64,000 nucleotides of DNA from Norana najaformis (Eukaryota > Annelida > Clitellata > Crassiclitellata > Hormogastridae). Below are positions 40,781 through 51,949 of the stretch, one piece after another; the first letter of the stretch is position 1; each line of letters starts with the position of its first letter. The notes below the pieces were generated by a model. That model was not told where the DNA came from. It made no database searches and saw only the letters and a program-made list of their open reading frames with translations. Both the position numbers and the translations under genes were made by a program. Location of the stretch: assembly GCA_964023275.1 (NCBI GenBank), contig OZ029916.1:47309749-47373748 (forward strand), written 5' to 3'.

Positions 40781-40945
40781 GTCTCTGTCTGTCTGTCTGT
40801 CTGTGTGTGTGAGTGAGTGAGTCAGTCAGTCAGTCAGTCATTCATTCAGTCTGTCTGTCTGTGTGTCTGTTTGTTTGCCTGTTTGTCTGTCCGTGTGTCT
40901 GCCTGTTTGTCTGAGTGTCTGTCTGTTTGTCTGTGTATCTGTACA
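40781..40945. repeat. (CTGT)n/(GAGT)n
   Basis: TCTGTCTGTCTGTC, GTGAGTGAGTCAGTCAG. Confidence 0.88.
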
Positions 40946-41334
40946 CATTTAGTAGCTGAAATTTTCTTTTTTCATTTGATAATTTGACGCCGATGTCTGC
41001 TCACTACGCGATATGTCAACGAGCGAGAGGGCAAGGCAGGCAGACAGACAGCAGACAGACAGACAGACACAAACATAGAATAGAGATTCAGAAACAATGC
41101 AAAGACGAAGGCAGGCGGTCAAAGAGAGACATCGAAAGAGATAATCAGAGATACAGACAGACAAATAGATAAGGACAGGAATGACTACAGAGAAAATGAG
41201 AAACGCGTGGACTTAAGGGGATTAGGAGACTTAGACGAAGGAAATGACATCAACAACAACTACAGGAGGCAACAGACGAACAACAGAAGCAGCAAACTGC
41301 TTCGAATACGAGAGCAACACGAGACAACAGCGCC

Positions 41335-41765
41335 TGACAACATCACAACACATCACATCGCATCACATCCATCGCATCACATGACGTGATCTCACATAAC
41401 ATAGCATCACATCACATCACTTGACATGACATCGTATTACATGACAACAGATCACATCACATTATTTGACATGGCATCACACTACATGACATGGCATCGC
41501 ATCACATGACATGACATCATATCACATGACATAGCATCATATGACATCACATGACGTTACACCACATGACACGACATCCCATTACATGACATGACATCAT
41601 TGCCTCTGAGTAGTTTCTTCTGTAAGAAGAACTACATAATTTATCAAATACAATACAATATCACATGACATCGCATCACATGACATCACATCACATGACG
41701 TCATGTGACATCACATCAGATCACATGACATCACATCACATGAAATCACATGACATCGCATTAAG
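41335..41765. repeat. (CATCACATGA)n degenerate array
   Basis: ATCACATCACATGACATGAC motifs with a non-repeat insert near 41604-41660. Confidence 0.9.
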
Positions 41766-42039
41766 AGGCGAGCTGGTGAAGCCATAGGAGCAGAAGCAAT
41801 ATCAATGATCACTTCTAATGATGGTGATCATCTGTCCCTGGCTGATGCTTTTGCTGCTGCAGCTGGTAATGATGATGATGCGCCTGAGAGCACGAGACAG
41901 GAGAATGGAGGTCGTTCGGGGAAGAGATGAGGCCAGTTAGGAAGAGGAATTGTTCGTCCTTCTCCACCAGATGGAGGGACGATAACAACGCAGATCACGC
42001 CACGACAAGACGCAAAACTAGACACATATGAAAAGACAG

Positions 42040-42153
42040 AGACACAGGCTGATACCAAGACAGAGATGGAGACAGAGATAGAGACACAAAGACAAAGACG
42101 GGCAAAAACACACAGACAGCGATAGAGAAACAATAGATGAAGACAGACAGATT

Positions 42154-42216
<63 letters not shown>

Positions 42217-42330
42217 TAAGATGCAGAAACACAAAGACAGAGATGGAGACAGCGATAGAGACACAAAGACAAAGACGGGCAAAAACACACAGACAGCGAT
42301 AGAGAAACAATAGGTGAAGACAGACAGATT

Positions 42331-42380
<50 letters not shown>

Positions 42381-42410
42381 GAAACACAAAGACAGAGATG
42401 GAGACACAAA
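42040..42410. repeat. ~190-bp direct duplication holding (GA)n tracts
   Basis: GAGACACAAAGACAAAGACG, GGGCAAAAACACACAGACAG and AGACAGATTCACAGAGAG occur twice, each ending in GAGAGAGAG and then ATGCAGAAACACAAAGACAG. Confidence 0.88.
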
Positions 42411-44399
42411 GGCAAATACTGACAGTGACAGACACAAAGCCAGAGACAAATGCACAGATAAAACAGAAGATCTGGAGTCATTAAAAGGAGTCGTGTCGTT
42501 GGAAAGCTGTGCACCCCTGTGTTTGCGCCAAAAGGCAGGAAAAACATCAATTGTCATTCTTCTGCACCTCTTTCCTTTTTCTTTCTTTTGACTTTCTCCT
42601 GATTTTCGTTTATTTTTAATTTTATAAATCAGATAATGTAAGAATCAGGGTGCAGTACTTGCCACTCGTATCAGTAGTTTCAGATTAAGTACTTAAACCA
42701 AGTTTAGCTATGTAATACCACGAAGCGAGGAGCATGAAGGTCAAAGCTCAGAATTGTCAGCAGTATTTTCCACTGTTTAGCGACATCTGGTGTCTGCCGT
42801 GAAGTGCATTTAATGTCGACTTCACCTTACAACAAGATTCGTGGTTAATATTCGCTCTGCTGAGATGTGTGTGTAGTTTCTGTCTAACGACGCTGTGTCA
42901 TAACGAAGATAATTAGCGGCTCCTCTTCCTTTTTCTAGGTTTCGGAATGGCTCCACCCGAACACAGCCGTTGCGTTGTTAGAAATCTTTAGATCTCGTTT
43001 ATTAAACACGCAGTAGTAGTAGTTTCCAATGCTTAAGGCCGTTGAATGGAAATTTTTTACAGTTTTTACTGTTTAGTAGTAGCAGTCCAGTGTTTCACGT
43101 TAACGACATCTTACGGCATCAAAGGCCGTTGACGTCACCCTCCTCCTTTATCCAGGCTTGGGGACTGGCACTACCCCCAAATACGGCAGTGGCGGAGTTT
43201 CACTGTTCAGACTGAACAAAGATGCGTTATATTAAACCGCACTTCAGGGCTAGCTTTCTTATAGAGGGATAGAGATACTTAAAAGAGGTGTCCAAATTGC
43301 AGCCGACAATTGACGTCTGAAAGAGTGCCTAGGTGTGTAAGAGCGAACAGTTGGCTAGAATATTCGCAAAGGTGTCCGGGCACATTTAACTGTCGCCTAC
43401 CGCCAGGCAGTTTTGTCCAGTTCATTTAAAAGATTACAATGAAGTCTGGCTGCAGGCCACAGTGGTTAACCCTTATTACAACACAGTTGACGCTTTTGGC
43501 TTTATCGCTGTCCACTGTTTACTGTCAAATATATGCTTGGAGACAATGCCACAAATAAGCAGGCAGCGCGTGTGTGTGTGGTTTCTGTTTAACGACGCTA
43601 TGTCATGGCGAAGATGATTAGCGTCGCCTTCCTCCCTTACCCAGGCTTCCGACTGGAACCACTCGATTAAAGGGAGTGCCAGAGTATCTCTTCATATTTG
43701 AAAGTGGTTAAAGAGTGACTACAGTAGCTTATATTGGAAGCCTTATTATTGTGTCTAAATGGTGTGTTGCATTTATTTAATAGAATAGTCTGTGTTTAAC
43801 GACGTCTTGTGGCTGTCAGGGACGTTCACGTCGACCTTACCTTGAACTTTAGTTCTTGGCCAACCTAGCGACTAGTAGTTTCAAATGTTTAACGATATCT
43901 TCTGGCATCAAAGGCCGTTGACATCGATTGGAATAAATTTAATACTGTTTTCACTGCGGTTTTTTGCGTAAATATATATTAACGAATTTATTTGTTAAAC
44001 GTATTAATAACTAACCCGCAGTTCATGAACATATAGCGTTGTTTGGAAGCGTTTTAAAGGTGTCTAAAGAGAACCATTCATTACCCACTGGTTAGCGACA
44101 TCTCACGATGGACATCGATCATACATTGCTCTTAAAATTTTGTCGGTCAGCGTTCTAACGATTAGTAATAGTTTCTGTTTAACGACGCTGTGTCATACCG
44201 AGTAAGAACAGCGTCGCCTTACTCCTTAATCCAGGCTTCGGACTGGAACAAGCCGAGTAAGGGCGCTGGCGGAGTTAATACATTAAATTAGTTTCTATTG
44301 TTTAACGACATCTAGCAGCGATCTGAGCCGTTGACGTCGACCTTGGCTTACTTTATCATACCCTTGGAAGTACCCGATATCTTACGATTTAACGGAGCA

Positions 44400-44537
44400 A
44401 ATTCTTATATAGCAGTTCCTCAGTTTAACGACAGCTTATGACACCAAAGGCCGTTGCCGTCGCCCTCCTCCTTTATCCAGGCTTGGAACTGGCACTACCC
44501 TCAAACAAGGCAGTGGCGGAGTAATTCTTATATAGCA
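44400..44537 (-). mobile_element. Type A retroposon with perfect 15-bp TSD
   Basis: AATTCTTATATAGCA is present at 44400-44414 and 44523-44537. The element between is 108 bp. Confidence 0.88.
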
Positions 44538-45954
44538 ATGATGAGAGCCTTTTAAAGGTGTCTAAAAGGAGCACTGCGTTTCCAATGTTTAGCGACATCT
44601 TGCGGCTGCCAGACCCGTTGACGTCGACCTCATCTTATAACGACGATTGTAGTAAATACAGGAGTATTACTATCTGGCTATTATGAACCAAGACACGGCA
44701 GCAAATTCTGTTGCCGTGATAAGTTTTCTGTTCAGTGTGTTTTTGGATTTTTACCCATTGTCTTCAGAAGTTTCCTTCTTTCTTTACTGAAGGCGTTTCT
44801 TGTTTGTTCGTTGTCTGCATTGTTGATGTTGTTGCGCAGTTGTACTCGGCCTCGTCGTTCTCATTGGTGGTTGTCAGCGTTGTGGTTGTTGAAATAAGGC
44901 AACAGGGTGAACATGTCGATCTTTTTATAGTTTTCAGCTAATCTTATTTTGGGTTTTCTTAGTTCTGTAAATAGTCTGTTTCTTTGTAATCTTGCTAACT
45001 TAACAACACCCAGACAACCTGACAATAAGGCAGTTAGTGTCCGCTTAACGACTCTGTGTGGTGACAAAGATGATTAGTGTCGTCTTCCTCCTTTATCCGG
45101 CTTCCGACTGGCACCACCCGAATGAAGATAGTGTGCCAGTTGAACCTGCGATTATAACAGTTTCCATTGCTTAAGGACATCTTATGGCTGCCAAGGCCGT
45201 TGAAGTCGACCTCTCAATGCAAGACACTCGAAATAGTGCAGTCAATCGATAGTAGTTTCTCAGTTTAACGACATCTTATGGCATCAAAGGCCATTGAAGT
45301 CGCCCTCCTCCTTTATCCAGATTTGGGACTGGCACTACCCCCAAACAAGGCAGTGGCGGAGTTGCAGTGGTGGAGGAGTAGTAGTAGTAGTTCCCACAGT
45401 TTAACGACATCTTATGGCATTAAATGCCGTTGCCGTCATAGAGGTTATACTAGAGTATATATCATTGGTTGCCGTCCATTGGGAAAAAATTGCAGTTTTC
45501 ACTGTTTGCAAACTGTTATACTCCAGTTTCACGTTTCAAGGCAATCTCATGATCTAATACATAGGTAAAGCGGATTGGCTTTATATAATTTCGGTTACAC
45601 GGATGTTAAAGGTGTCTAAAGATACCATTGCATTATTTAGTGTTTTGCAATACCTTGTCGATACCAGGACCATTGACGTCAACTTTACTTCCTGAAACTG
45701 CAATCAGTTGTTTTTATTGGTGTGTAGTTTCAGTCAAATGACGCTGTGTCATAACAAAGATGATTAGCGTCGCCCTGCTCCTTTATCCGAGCTTCCGACT
45801 GGCACCTCCCGACTAAAGGCAGTAGCCGCGTTAAACCTAACACTAAATGGAGCTTTGTATTTACAGTGACTGTATAAAGTCACATCTTGTGGCTGTCAGC
45901 CTGGGCCGTTAACGTCGATTTCACCCTACGTTAAATAACATGCTGAAAATGGAG

Positions 45955-46091
45955 CACATTATAGATTAGTTCCTCAGTTTAACGACAGCTTATGGCATCA
46001 AAGACCGTTGCCGTCGCCCTCCTCCTTTATCCAGGCTTGGGACTGGCACTACCCCCAAACAAGGCAGTGGCGGAGTTCACATTATCGATTA
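45955..46091 (-). mobile_element. Type A retroposon with 14-bp TSD
   Basis: CACATTATAGATTA (45955-45968) and CACATTATCGATTA (46078-46091) differ at one base. Element 45969-46077, 109 bp. Confidence 0.86.
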
Positions 46092-46104
46092 AACGAAAAT
46101 GAGG

Positions 46105-46860
46105 ATCATATAGCGTTGAAGAAAGCGAAGTAAAGTGTCTAAAATTTCCTTCTATTAATATCCGCATGTAGTGTTTAGCGACATCTTGTGGATGCCAGCC
46201 ACGGCCGTTGACGTAGATTTTGCCTTACATTAAATAGCATACACAAACCTTGAAGCCATAGCATCATCCTTTTAACGAAAAGAAGTGTTATATAGCCTTG
46301 AAGAAAGCGAAGTAAAGGTGTCATATTTCCTTCTAGTAATATCAGCGTGGAGTGTTTATCGACATCTTGTGGATGCCAGCTATGGCCGTTGACGTAGATT
46401 TTACCCTACATTAAATAGCATACACAATAAATTGAACGCAAAGCATCGTTTTAACGAAAATGAGAATTATATAGCGTTGAAGAAAGCGAAGTAAAGGTGT
46501 CTAATATTTCCTTCTATTAATTTCAGTCTGGAGTGTTCAACGACATCTTGTGGATGTCAACCGTTGACGTAGATTTTACCTTACATTAAATGGCATACAT
46601 AAAACATTGAAGCCATAGCATCGTCGTTTAATAGTAGTTTAACGACAGCTTATGGCATTAAAAGCCGTTGCCGTCGCCCTTCTCCTTTATCCAGGCTGGG
46701 GACTGGCTCTAACCCCAAACAGGGCAGTGGCGGAGTTCCATCGTCGTTTTAAAGAAAATGAGAATGAGAAAGCGAAGTAAAGGGTCTAATATTTTCTTCT
46801 ATTAATAGCAGCATGAAGTGTTTAGCGACATCTTGTAGACGTTAGCTACGGCCGTTCAAG
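46105..46860. repeat. ~180-bp tandem repeat, four units
   Basis: TATAGCGTTGAAGAAAGCGA begins at about 46110, 46292 and 46471 (spacings 182 and 179), and a fourth diverged unit (GAGAAAGCGAAGTAAAGG) lies near 46767 after the inserted element. Each unit contains a type C sequence (TTTAGCGACATCTTGTGGAT). Confidence 0.85.
46619..46749 (-). mobile_element. Type A retroposon inserted in ~180-bp tandem array
   Basis: CATCGTCGTTT is duplicated (46619-46629, 46739-46749) around a 109-bp element. Neighbouring array units supply the empty site: AAGCATCGTTTTAACGAAAA. Confidence 0.86.
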
Positions 46861-46861
46861 C

Positions 46862-47080
46862 GTAGTTAGCTACATCAGTAAGCGCGTACGCCAAGGAAGC
46901 CTCGGTGCGTGAGGATCCCAAGTTCGCGCCCCGGTCGTGGCTTATTTCAGAGATTTGAATCTCGGGCTAGTATGGTCCGTGCGCGGGGACCTTAAATGGC
47001 GTGTAGCGGTGGTGAAGGATCTCACCCGTGCGCGGGTGGAATCCATATGGTCGCTTTAGAAAAACGTGTACAATTTAAAT
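46862..47080 (+). mobile_element. tRNA-derived SINE, fuller copy
   Basis: TTAGCTACATCAGTAAGCGC (A-box side) and GATCCCAAGTTCGCGCCCC (B-box side), then TGAATCTCGGGCTAGTATGG, GTGAAGGATCTCACCC and GGTCGCTTTAGAAAAACGTG. It shows that the 3' bodies at 13.9, 26.1 and 29.7 kb belong to a tRNA-headed SINE. Confidence 0.65.
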
Positions 47081-47389
47081 TTTTTTAGATCTTACCTTGC
47101 AACTTTCAATTAATCGTCACCTTTCCATCTTAACGAATGTAACGTTCTTACATTTCTGCTGCTATGCTGCTTCTAACTACGTACTTCAGTTTCATAACAA
47201 AACAGAACAAATTTATTTTCAAAAAATCTCAATTAACTATAATTATGGACATCTGAAATGAGAGCCAATGTCAAAATGATCAAAGCAGAACGCTTGCAAT
47301 TTTCTTAAGTAAATAGTCTAATTTTTCAAGTTACATAGAACTCATGAAATATTTTTTAAAGTGAGGATAAACTGATGTAATTTGCCTAT

Positions 47390-47720
47390 CACCGTAATCG
47401 TAATCGTAACCTCGAGATTTCTACAGCGCCCAACGAAAGCTAAGTGACGGGGACCAGCTCATTCACAGGCGCTCAGTCAAAACAAAATTGATAGGCAGGT
47501 AAGATCAGATTCGGTTACAGGTTAAGGCTCTAGTGTCAGGCAGGCAGTCAGACGGCTACGGTGGATGGTGTATGAAAACTAGAGCGGCAACCAGATAAGG
47601 GGAAGGGGCGGAATCAGGACAGGATTTGTGTGAGAGAAGTGTTTTAGTTTTGAACAGTAGGCCTAGGCAGAGATTGCAAGAGGTGCAGCGGTGGTGAGTT
47701 GGTAGGATGGGTATCAAGCC
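47390..47720 (-). mobile_element. LINE (GATTAC)-tail family, longer copy
   Basis: GTAATCGTAATCGTAACCTC, CTACAGCGCCCAACGAAAGC, AAACAAAATTGATAGGCAGG, then GGCGGAATCAGGACAGGATT and AGAGATTGCAAGAGGTGCAG. Confidence 0.72.
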
Positions 47721-47924
47721 TACGTTTGATATTCAAGTCCCCTGCAACCTTTGAACAGTCAGTAAAAAGAGCTCACGGATATAGAATACGGCCACTAAGA
47801 ACTTCAACGGTTTACAACATATCACCGGAGGATTTCGGTTTTTACAACATCAAAAAATACAAAACAAGAGAAATTTGATAATGCCCCTTACAAAGTTCAG
47901 AAGTGCAGACTGAAGCTGGACAAT

Positions 47925-48035
47925 AGAAACACTAAGAACCATGAACAGACATGAAGAGGTAAGTTTTGAGTTTGGAGCAAATGTTTGTCTCAGTTACAGA
48001 GTCACGAACACGAGGACCTAGCGGGTTTTGAATTA
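47925..48035 (-). mobile_element. LINE ORF2 C-terminus remnant
   Basis: Minus strand reads PRVRDSVTETNICSKLKTYL with FMSVHG, the KLKTYLF end of the WNSLP-type ORF2. Confidence 0.6.
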
Positions 48036-48071
48036 TACAGTCTCGCATGAAGCTACTATCGACTGACGTAT

Positions 48072-48690
48072 TCTGATAACCGCGCTATAAAAGTCATTAG
48101 AATTGAATAGAATAAAGTGGAATGGAATAGAATAGAATAAAACAAGTTAGAATACAATAGAACATATTAGAATAGAATAGATTAGAATATAATGTATTAG
48201 AATAAAATAGATTATAGTAGAATAAAATAAAATACACTACAATAGAGCATATTAGAATAGAATAGAGTGAAATGGAATAGAATAGAGTAGATTAGAATGG
48301 GTTAGATTAGAATAGAACATAATAAATTAGAATACAATAGAACATAATAGAATAGAATAGATTAGAATATAATGGATTAGAATAGAATAGATTAGATTAG
48401 AAATAAAATAAAATAAATTAGAATACAATAGAACATATTAGAATAGAACAGAATAGAACAGAGTGGAATGGAATAGAATAGAGTAGATTAGAATGGATTA
48501 GATTAGAATAGAATAAATTAGAATTGAATAGAACATATTAGAATCGAATAGATTAGAAAGGATTAAATTAGATTAGATTAAACTAGATTAGAATAGATTA
48601 GAATAGAATATATTAGAATATTTTAAAATATAATAAATATATTAGATTTGAAAAAATTAATTAGATTCGATTCGATTAGATTAGATTAAA
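48072..48690. repeat. (TAGAATAGAA)n array, ~600 bp, behind a retroposon end
   Basis: GCGCTATAAAAGTCATTAGA runs into ATAGAATAGAATAG and TTAGATTAGATT. A single-copy version of the same junction (GCCATAAAGTCATTAGATTA) is at 59438-59470, so the array is an expanded tail. Confidence 0.85.
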
Positions 48691-48858
48691 TGATACATTG
48701 TCAAAAATTGCTTGGCAGTCACAGTCAACTGTTGAAGAAGTATCCTATCAGGAATGACGGCGACCATAAGAAGGTTTTTGAAATATGAACAGTCTGGAAA
48801 CAGTACTGGAACGAGCAACATAATCTTCGGTGAGCGCCAAATCTCTTCCGACAGGGGA

Positions 48859-50286
48859 TCAGTCCGTCTTCTGTCTATCGTCGGAGATCCTCCGACCGGA
48901 GAAGCGCTGATCTTGGTTCCAATAGGGAATCCTAGGCGGCGCACTAACCGTCTTCCTCGTGTCCTGTCCACGCTGCAGTCGCGCCCTCTGGCTGTGGAAA
49001 AGCGAGTTGACGTTCAGGGCGTCTTCCGGGTAGAACTCGGGATCGTCGCGACGACCCCGTCGGGTGCGGGTTCGTCGAAGTCTACCGCAAATACTGACCC
49101 GCCGAACGGTGCGACAAAGCTGGGCACGAAACGTCCGCGCGCAGAGACTGTAGAGGACAAAGTTAAGGCCGTAATTGAGGAAATATGGAACCGAGGTGAT
49201 GTACTTCGTGGCAAAGAGCGTCCAGGCTATCTCCGGGTTCGAATCCCCGTCGGCATCGACGAGGCTGAGGTGGTTGAAGAAGACGACGAACCAGGAGACG
49301 CAGTAGGGTACGTTGAGAACAACGAATGTCGTCGAGACGGCCAGCAGGACGGTGGTTACGCTGTAGTCTCGCAACGGCCGGTAGTGGATCGGTTGGTTGG
49401 GCCGGTGGTTCTGGTGACTGCACGGGGACCACAGGTCGAAGGACGTGCTGACCTCGGATTGGTTGCCATGGCGATGGGCATGTTGGTGGTCGTCAAGGTG
49501 ATGGTGGTGGTGGTGACGGTGGTGGAAGTTCAGGTGGCGAGGAGACCACACGAGGTTTGGAACGAAGTTCTCCGAGCGAACCCCGATCTTCTTCAGGATG
49601 ACGAAATTGAGTACGACTATCGTCATGACGGGAACGACGATCGACCCGAAGATAAGAAAGATGACGTTGCAGACGCCGTATACGGTTGCCATCTGGGGTA
49701 AAACATCGCAGTCCGTGCTCGACTCCCCTCCCTTGTGATCTGGCACAATCCCGATGGTAAAGAGAGTAAAGGATGCGAACACGACACAAGCGACCGTCTC
49801 CAGAACTATCACGTTCCTCGCATGACTGACGGAGATGACGGAGGACCGACGGAGGGGGTATACGACAGCCACGAACCGCTCGACCGTGAACGTCGTGACC
49901 AGCCAAGCGGAAAGCAGTCGGCTGGAGTAGGACAGGTGCGTGAGTCCGGTGCAGACGGCCCTTGACATCCTCATCACCTGCAGACCGACCTTCTCGTTCT
50001 TCAGCCAGTAATCGAAGGTGATCGCTACTAGGGAGAGGTTGTCGGAGATGGCCAGGGCAGCTAGGTACCAGCTCGAGGCCCGCCGTCTCATCTGTGGGGT
50101 TGTAAAGACGATGACGGATACAGAGTTGCAGATGAGTCCGAGAGGTACAATGAAAGAGAGGCTGTAGAACATGAAATCGAGGCTGAAGCGGTAGAGCGCC
50201 GACTCCGTGGAGCTGTTGCAACAGTCCAGGTGACCGACGACGGTGCTTAGCAACGACTGTGACGAAGTGTTCGGTGGCGCAGCCAT
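48859..50286 (-). CDS. Rhodopsin-family (class A) peptide-type GPCR, intronless
   Basis: A 475-residue receptor. I start at ATG 50286-50284 (M-AAPPNTSSQ); a longer frame would need a TTG start. Seven hydrophobic segments: TM1 about 38-61 with N54; TM2 LAALAISD with D82; TM3 after C112, ending ERFVAVVYPL (E136-R137-F138 in place of DRY); TM4, TM5; TM6 with FVVLNVPYCVSW (P327); TM7 LNYGLNFVLYSL (N375...Y379 in place of NPxxY). C112 and C193 form the usual disulphide. N6 and N24 are possible glycosylation sites. This pattern fits the FMRFamide/TRH-receptor-like peptide receptors expanded in lophotrochozoans; ligand unknown. The third intracellular loop is His-rich (255-273). The basic tail RLRRTRTRRGRR follows TM7. 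Single exon; the long antisense frame is a shadow. Confidence 0.85.
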   Translation of the reverse strand: MAAPPNTSSQSLLSTVVGHLDCCNSSTESALYRFSLDFMFYSLSFIVPLGLICNSVSVIVFTTPQMRRRASSWYLAALAISDNLSLVAITFDYWLKNEKVGLQVMRMSRAVCTGLTHLSYSSRLLSAWLVTTFTVERFVAVVYPLRRSSVISVSHARNVIVLETVACVVFASFTLFTIGIVPDHKGGESSTDCDVLPQMATVYGVCNVIFLIFGSIVVPVMTIVVLNFVILKKIGVRSENFVPNLVWSPRHLNFHHRHHHHHHLDDHQHAHRHGNQSEVSTSFDLWSPCSHQNHRPNQPIHYRPLRDYSVTTVLLAVSTTFVVLNVPYCVSWFVVFFNHLSLVDADGDSNPEIAWTLFATKYITSVPYFLNYGLNFVLYSLCARTFRAQLCRTVRRVSICGRLRRTRTRRGRRDDPEFYPEDALNVNSLFHSQRARLQRGQDTRKTVSAPPRIPYWNQDQRFSGRRISDDRQKTD

Positions 50287-50399
50287 TGGCAACGACCAGT
50301 CACAGACCAACGTCTGCTGGAGCTAAGCAACGGTTGCAATCCGTTTCTTCGTGTCTTATGGGATTGAACGCAAACACGGTTTACTGAAAAGATTATATA

Positions 50400-50665
50400 C
50401 AGCGGCTTATAAAATTGATTGACTGATTGATTGGTTTATCGACTGACTGATTGATTTGTGTATTTTATTTATTTATCGATGGATGACTTATTAATTCTTT
50501 TACTCATTCTACCCATCCACAAATTAATTAATTAATTCATTCATTAGTCCATCCAACCATCCGTCCATCAATCTATTCATTCATTCATTCGTTCATTCAT
50601 TCACTCGTTCATTGATTGATTGATTGATTGATTGATTCATTGATTCATTCATTCACTCATTCAAG
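50400..50665. repeat. (TGAT)n/(ATTC)n tetramer patches
   Basis: GATTGATTGATTGATTG and ATTCATTCATTC with spacer DNA, upstream of the GPCR start. Confidence 0.75.
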
Positions 50666-50747
50666 ACAGCCACGGCAGGTGAAAATACTTCAGCTGGCGC
50701 CATCCGTTTCATCACTGATTCGTTGATTCGATAATTTTGACAGCTTT

Positions 50748-51198
50748 GGGGCCGTCCATAAATGACGTCACGCAATTTAGGACGATTTTTGACCCCCCCC
50801 GTTCGTCACAAAAGTCATACCCCCTCAAATATGACATCACAAAGCTCTGCACACACCCCGAAAAAAACAGATGTCCAGAATGTTACATGCAAATTTTCTT
50901 ATAATTATCAAATAAAGTAATTATAACTATAAAAATACTTGAAACTATATAGTAGAACGAAGAAAAATGGAGGGAGTATAATTATTACAATCATTATGCT
51001 TTCCACAAAATGAAAAGCTCTGGTAGAATCATTACAATTATTTAAAATGTTTAATAACAATAACTCGAAACAATCCAAACTGTTTGATGTGATGACGTGA
51101 CGTCACATTTCTTAAACCCCTCCCCTTCGTCACAAATCGTCACAGATGTGTGACCTCCTCACCTCCCTAGGTGCGTGACGTCATTTATGGACGGCCCC
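50748..51198. mobile_element. 451-bp MITE with 27-bp perfect TIRs
   Basis: Left end GGGGCCGTCCATAAATGACG (plus TCACGCA) and its exact inverse complement at the right end. Inside, CCCCC runs and GTCACAAA motifs occur near both ends. No coding sequence. The flanks (CAGCTTT / ACCACAC) show no duplication, so superfamily is open. Confidence 0.85.
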
Positions 51199-51800
51199 AC
51201 CACACAAAATCAAATTACAGTTTTTCCATTAGAATGTTATGATGAAAAGGTGAAACCGGAGACACAAACATCTCGCAGAATCATTCATATAAGTCACTAA
51301 ACGAAATAATATTTCAACTACGACAAAATATCGCCGCGTGTAAAAGCAGCAGTGAAGGAAATATATTTGGTTTATATTAGGGGAAGATGGATCACATGCG
51401 ACTTAGCATGTCACCGTCTCTCTTCGCTTGATCTCTCTGAAGTCCGACGCTAGCGCTATATAAATATGTTTACAATTACTGTTTATATTGATACCCACCA
51501 AACAACCTGGGTCTTGTGGGATTTCATTTGACTGTGGACCGATGAATGAGTAAGCCGGTCTCCATGGCACAGCTTTTGTGAAGCGCTGAGCAATGTGGGT
51601 GATTTACGCTGCGTAGTAATACATTACATGGCGGAAACGGCAGGAAACTGGGTCACACTGACGTCGGCGACAGTAATTGGATGGCTTCAAATAACAGAGA
51701 GACAGAGTGAAAAAGAGATAGGCAGACTGAGGCAGGACGATATTGACAGTCAGACACAGAAAGGAAGGGAAGGCGAGAGAGAGACAGAAAGACAGAAAGA
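51199..51800. other. No gene; retroposon traces
   Basis: A GCGCTATATAAATATGTTTA end near 51450 suggests another retroposon remnant. Nothing else seen. Confidence 0.35.
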
Positions 51801-51805
51801 CTGAG

Positions 51806-51809
51806 AGAC

Positions 51810-51902
<93 letters not shown>

Positions 51903-51909
51903 CAAAATG

Positions 51910-51945
<36 letters not shown>
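51806..51945. repeat. (GA)n then (GACA)n
   Basis: GAGAGAGAGAGAG for about 95 bp, then CAGACAGACAGACAG. Confidence 0.95.
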
Positions 51946-51949
51946 GGAC

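Larger units (their letters stand above)
42755..46860 (-). mobile_element. Cluster of a short retroposon family, three subfamilies
   Basis: About 25 copies and pieces in one orientation. Type A (GTTCCTCAGTTTAACGACAT, ATGGCATCAAAGGCCGTTG, CTTTATCCAGGCTTGGGACT, GGCAGTGGCGGAGTT) at 43080, 43876, 44415, 45254, 45389, 45969 and 46630. Type B (GTTTCTGTTTAACGACGCTG, AAGATGATTAGCGTCGCC, CCAGGCTTCCGACTGG) at 42873, 43580, 44171, 45035 and 45726. Type C (GTTTAGCGACATCTTGTGGC, GGCCGTTGACGTCGACCTTA) at 42762, 43791, 44085, 44290, 44579, 45160, 45635 and 45865. A further group is at 59.7-60.6 kb. No tRNA-type promoter boxes are obvious. Confidence 0.8.

Noticed and set aside
42873-44276. Target duplications for type B copies
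   Set aside because: Short similarities such as TAATA flank 44171-44276 but are too weak in this AT-rich DNA to call.
49222-49245. GGGTTCGAATCCCCG, a perfect tRNA B box
   Set aside because: It lies inside the GPCR coding sequence and no tRNA A box or stem fits around it.
48754-49701. Long plus-strand frame of 315 codons
   Set aside because: It is antisense to the GPCR, whose frame has seven hydrophobic segments and family motifs; GC-rich codons on one strand keep the other open.
50287-50310. Eight extra N-terminal codons for the GPCR
   Set aside because: They would start at TTG. The first ATG in frame is at 50286.
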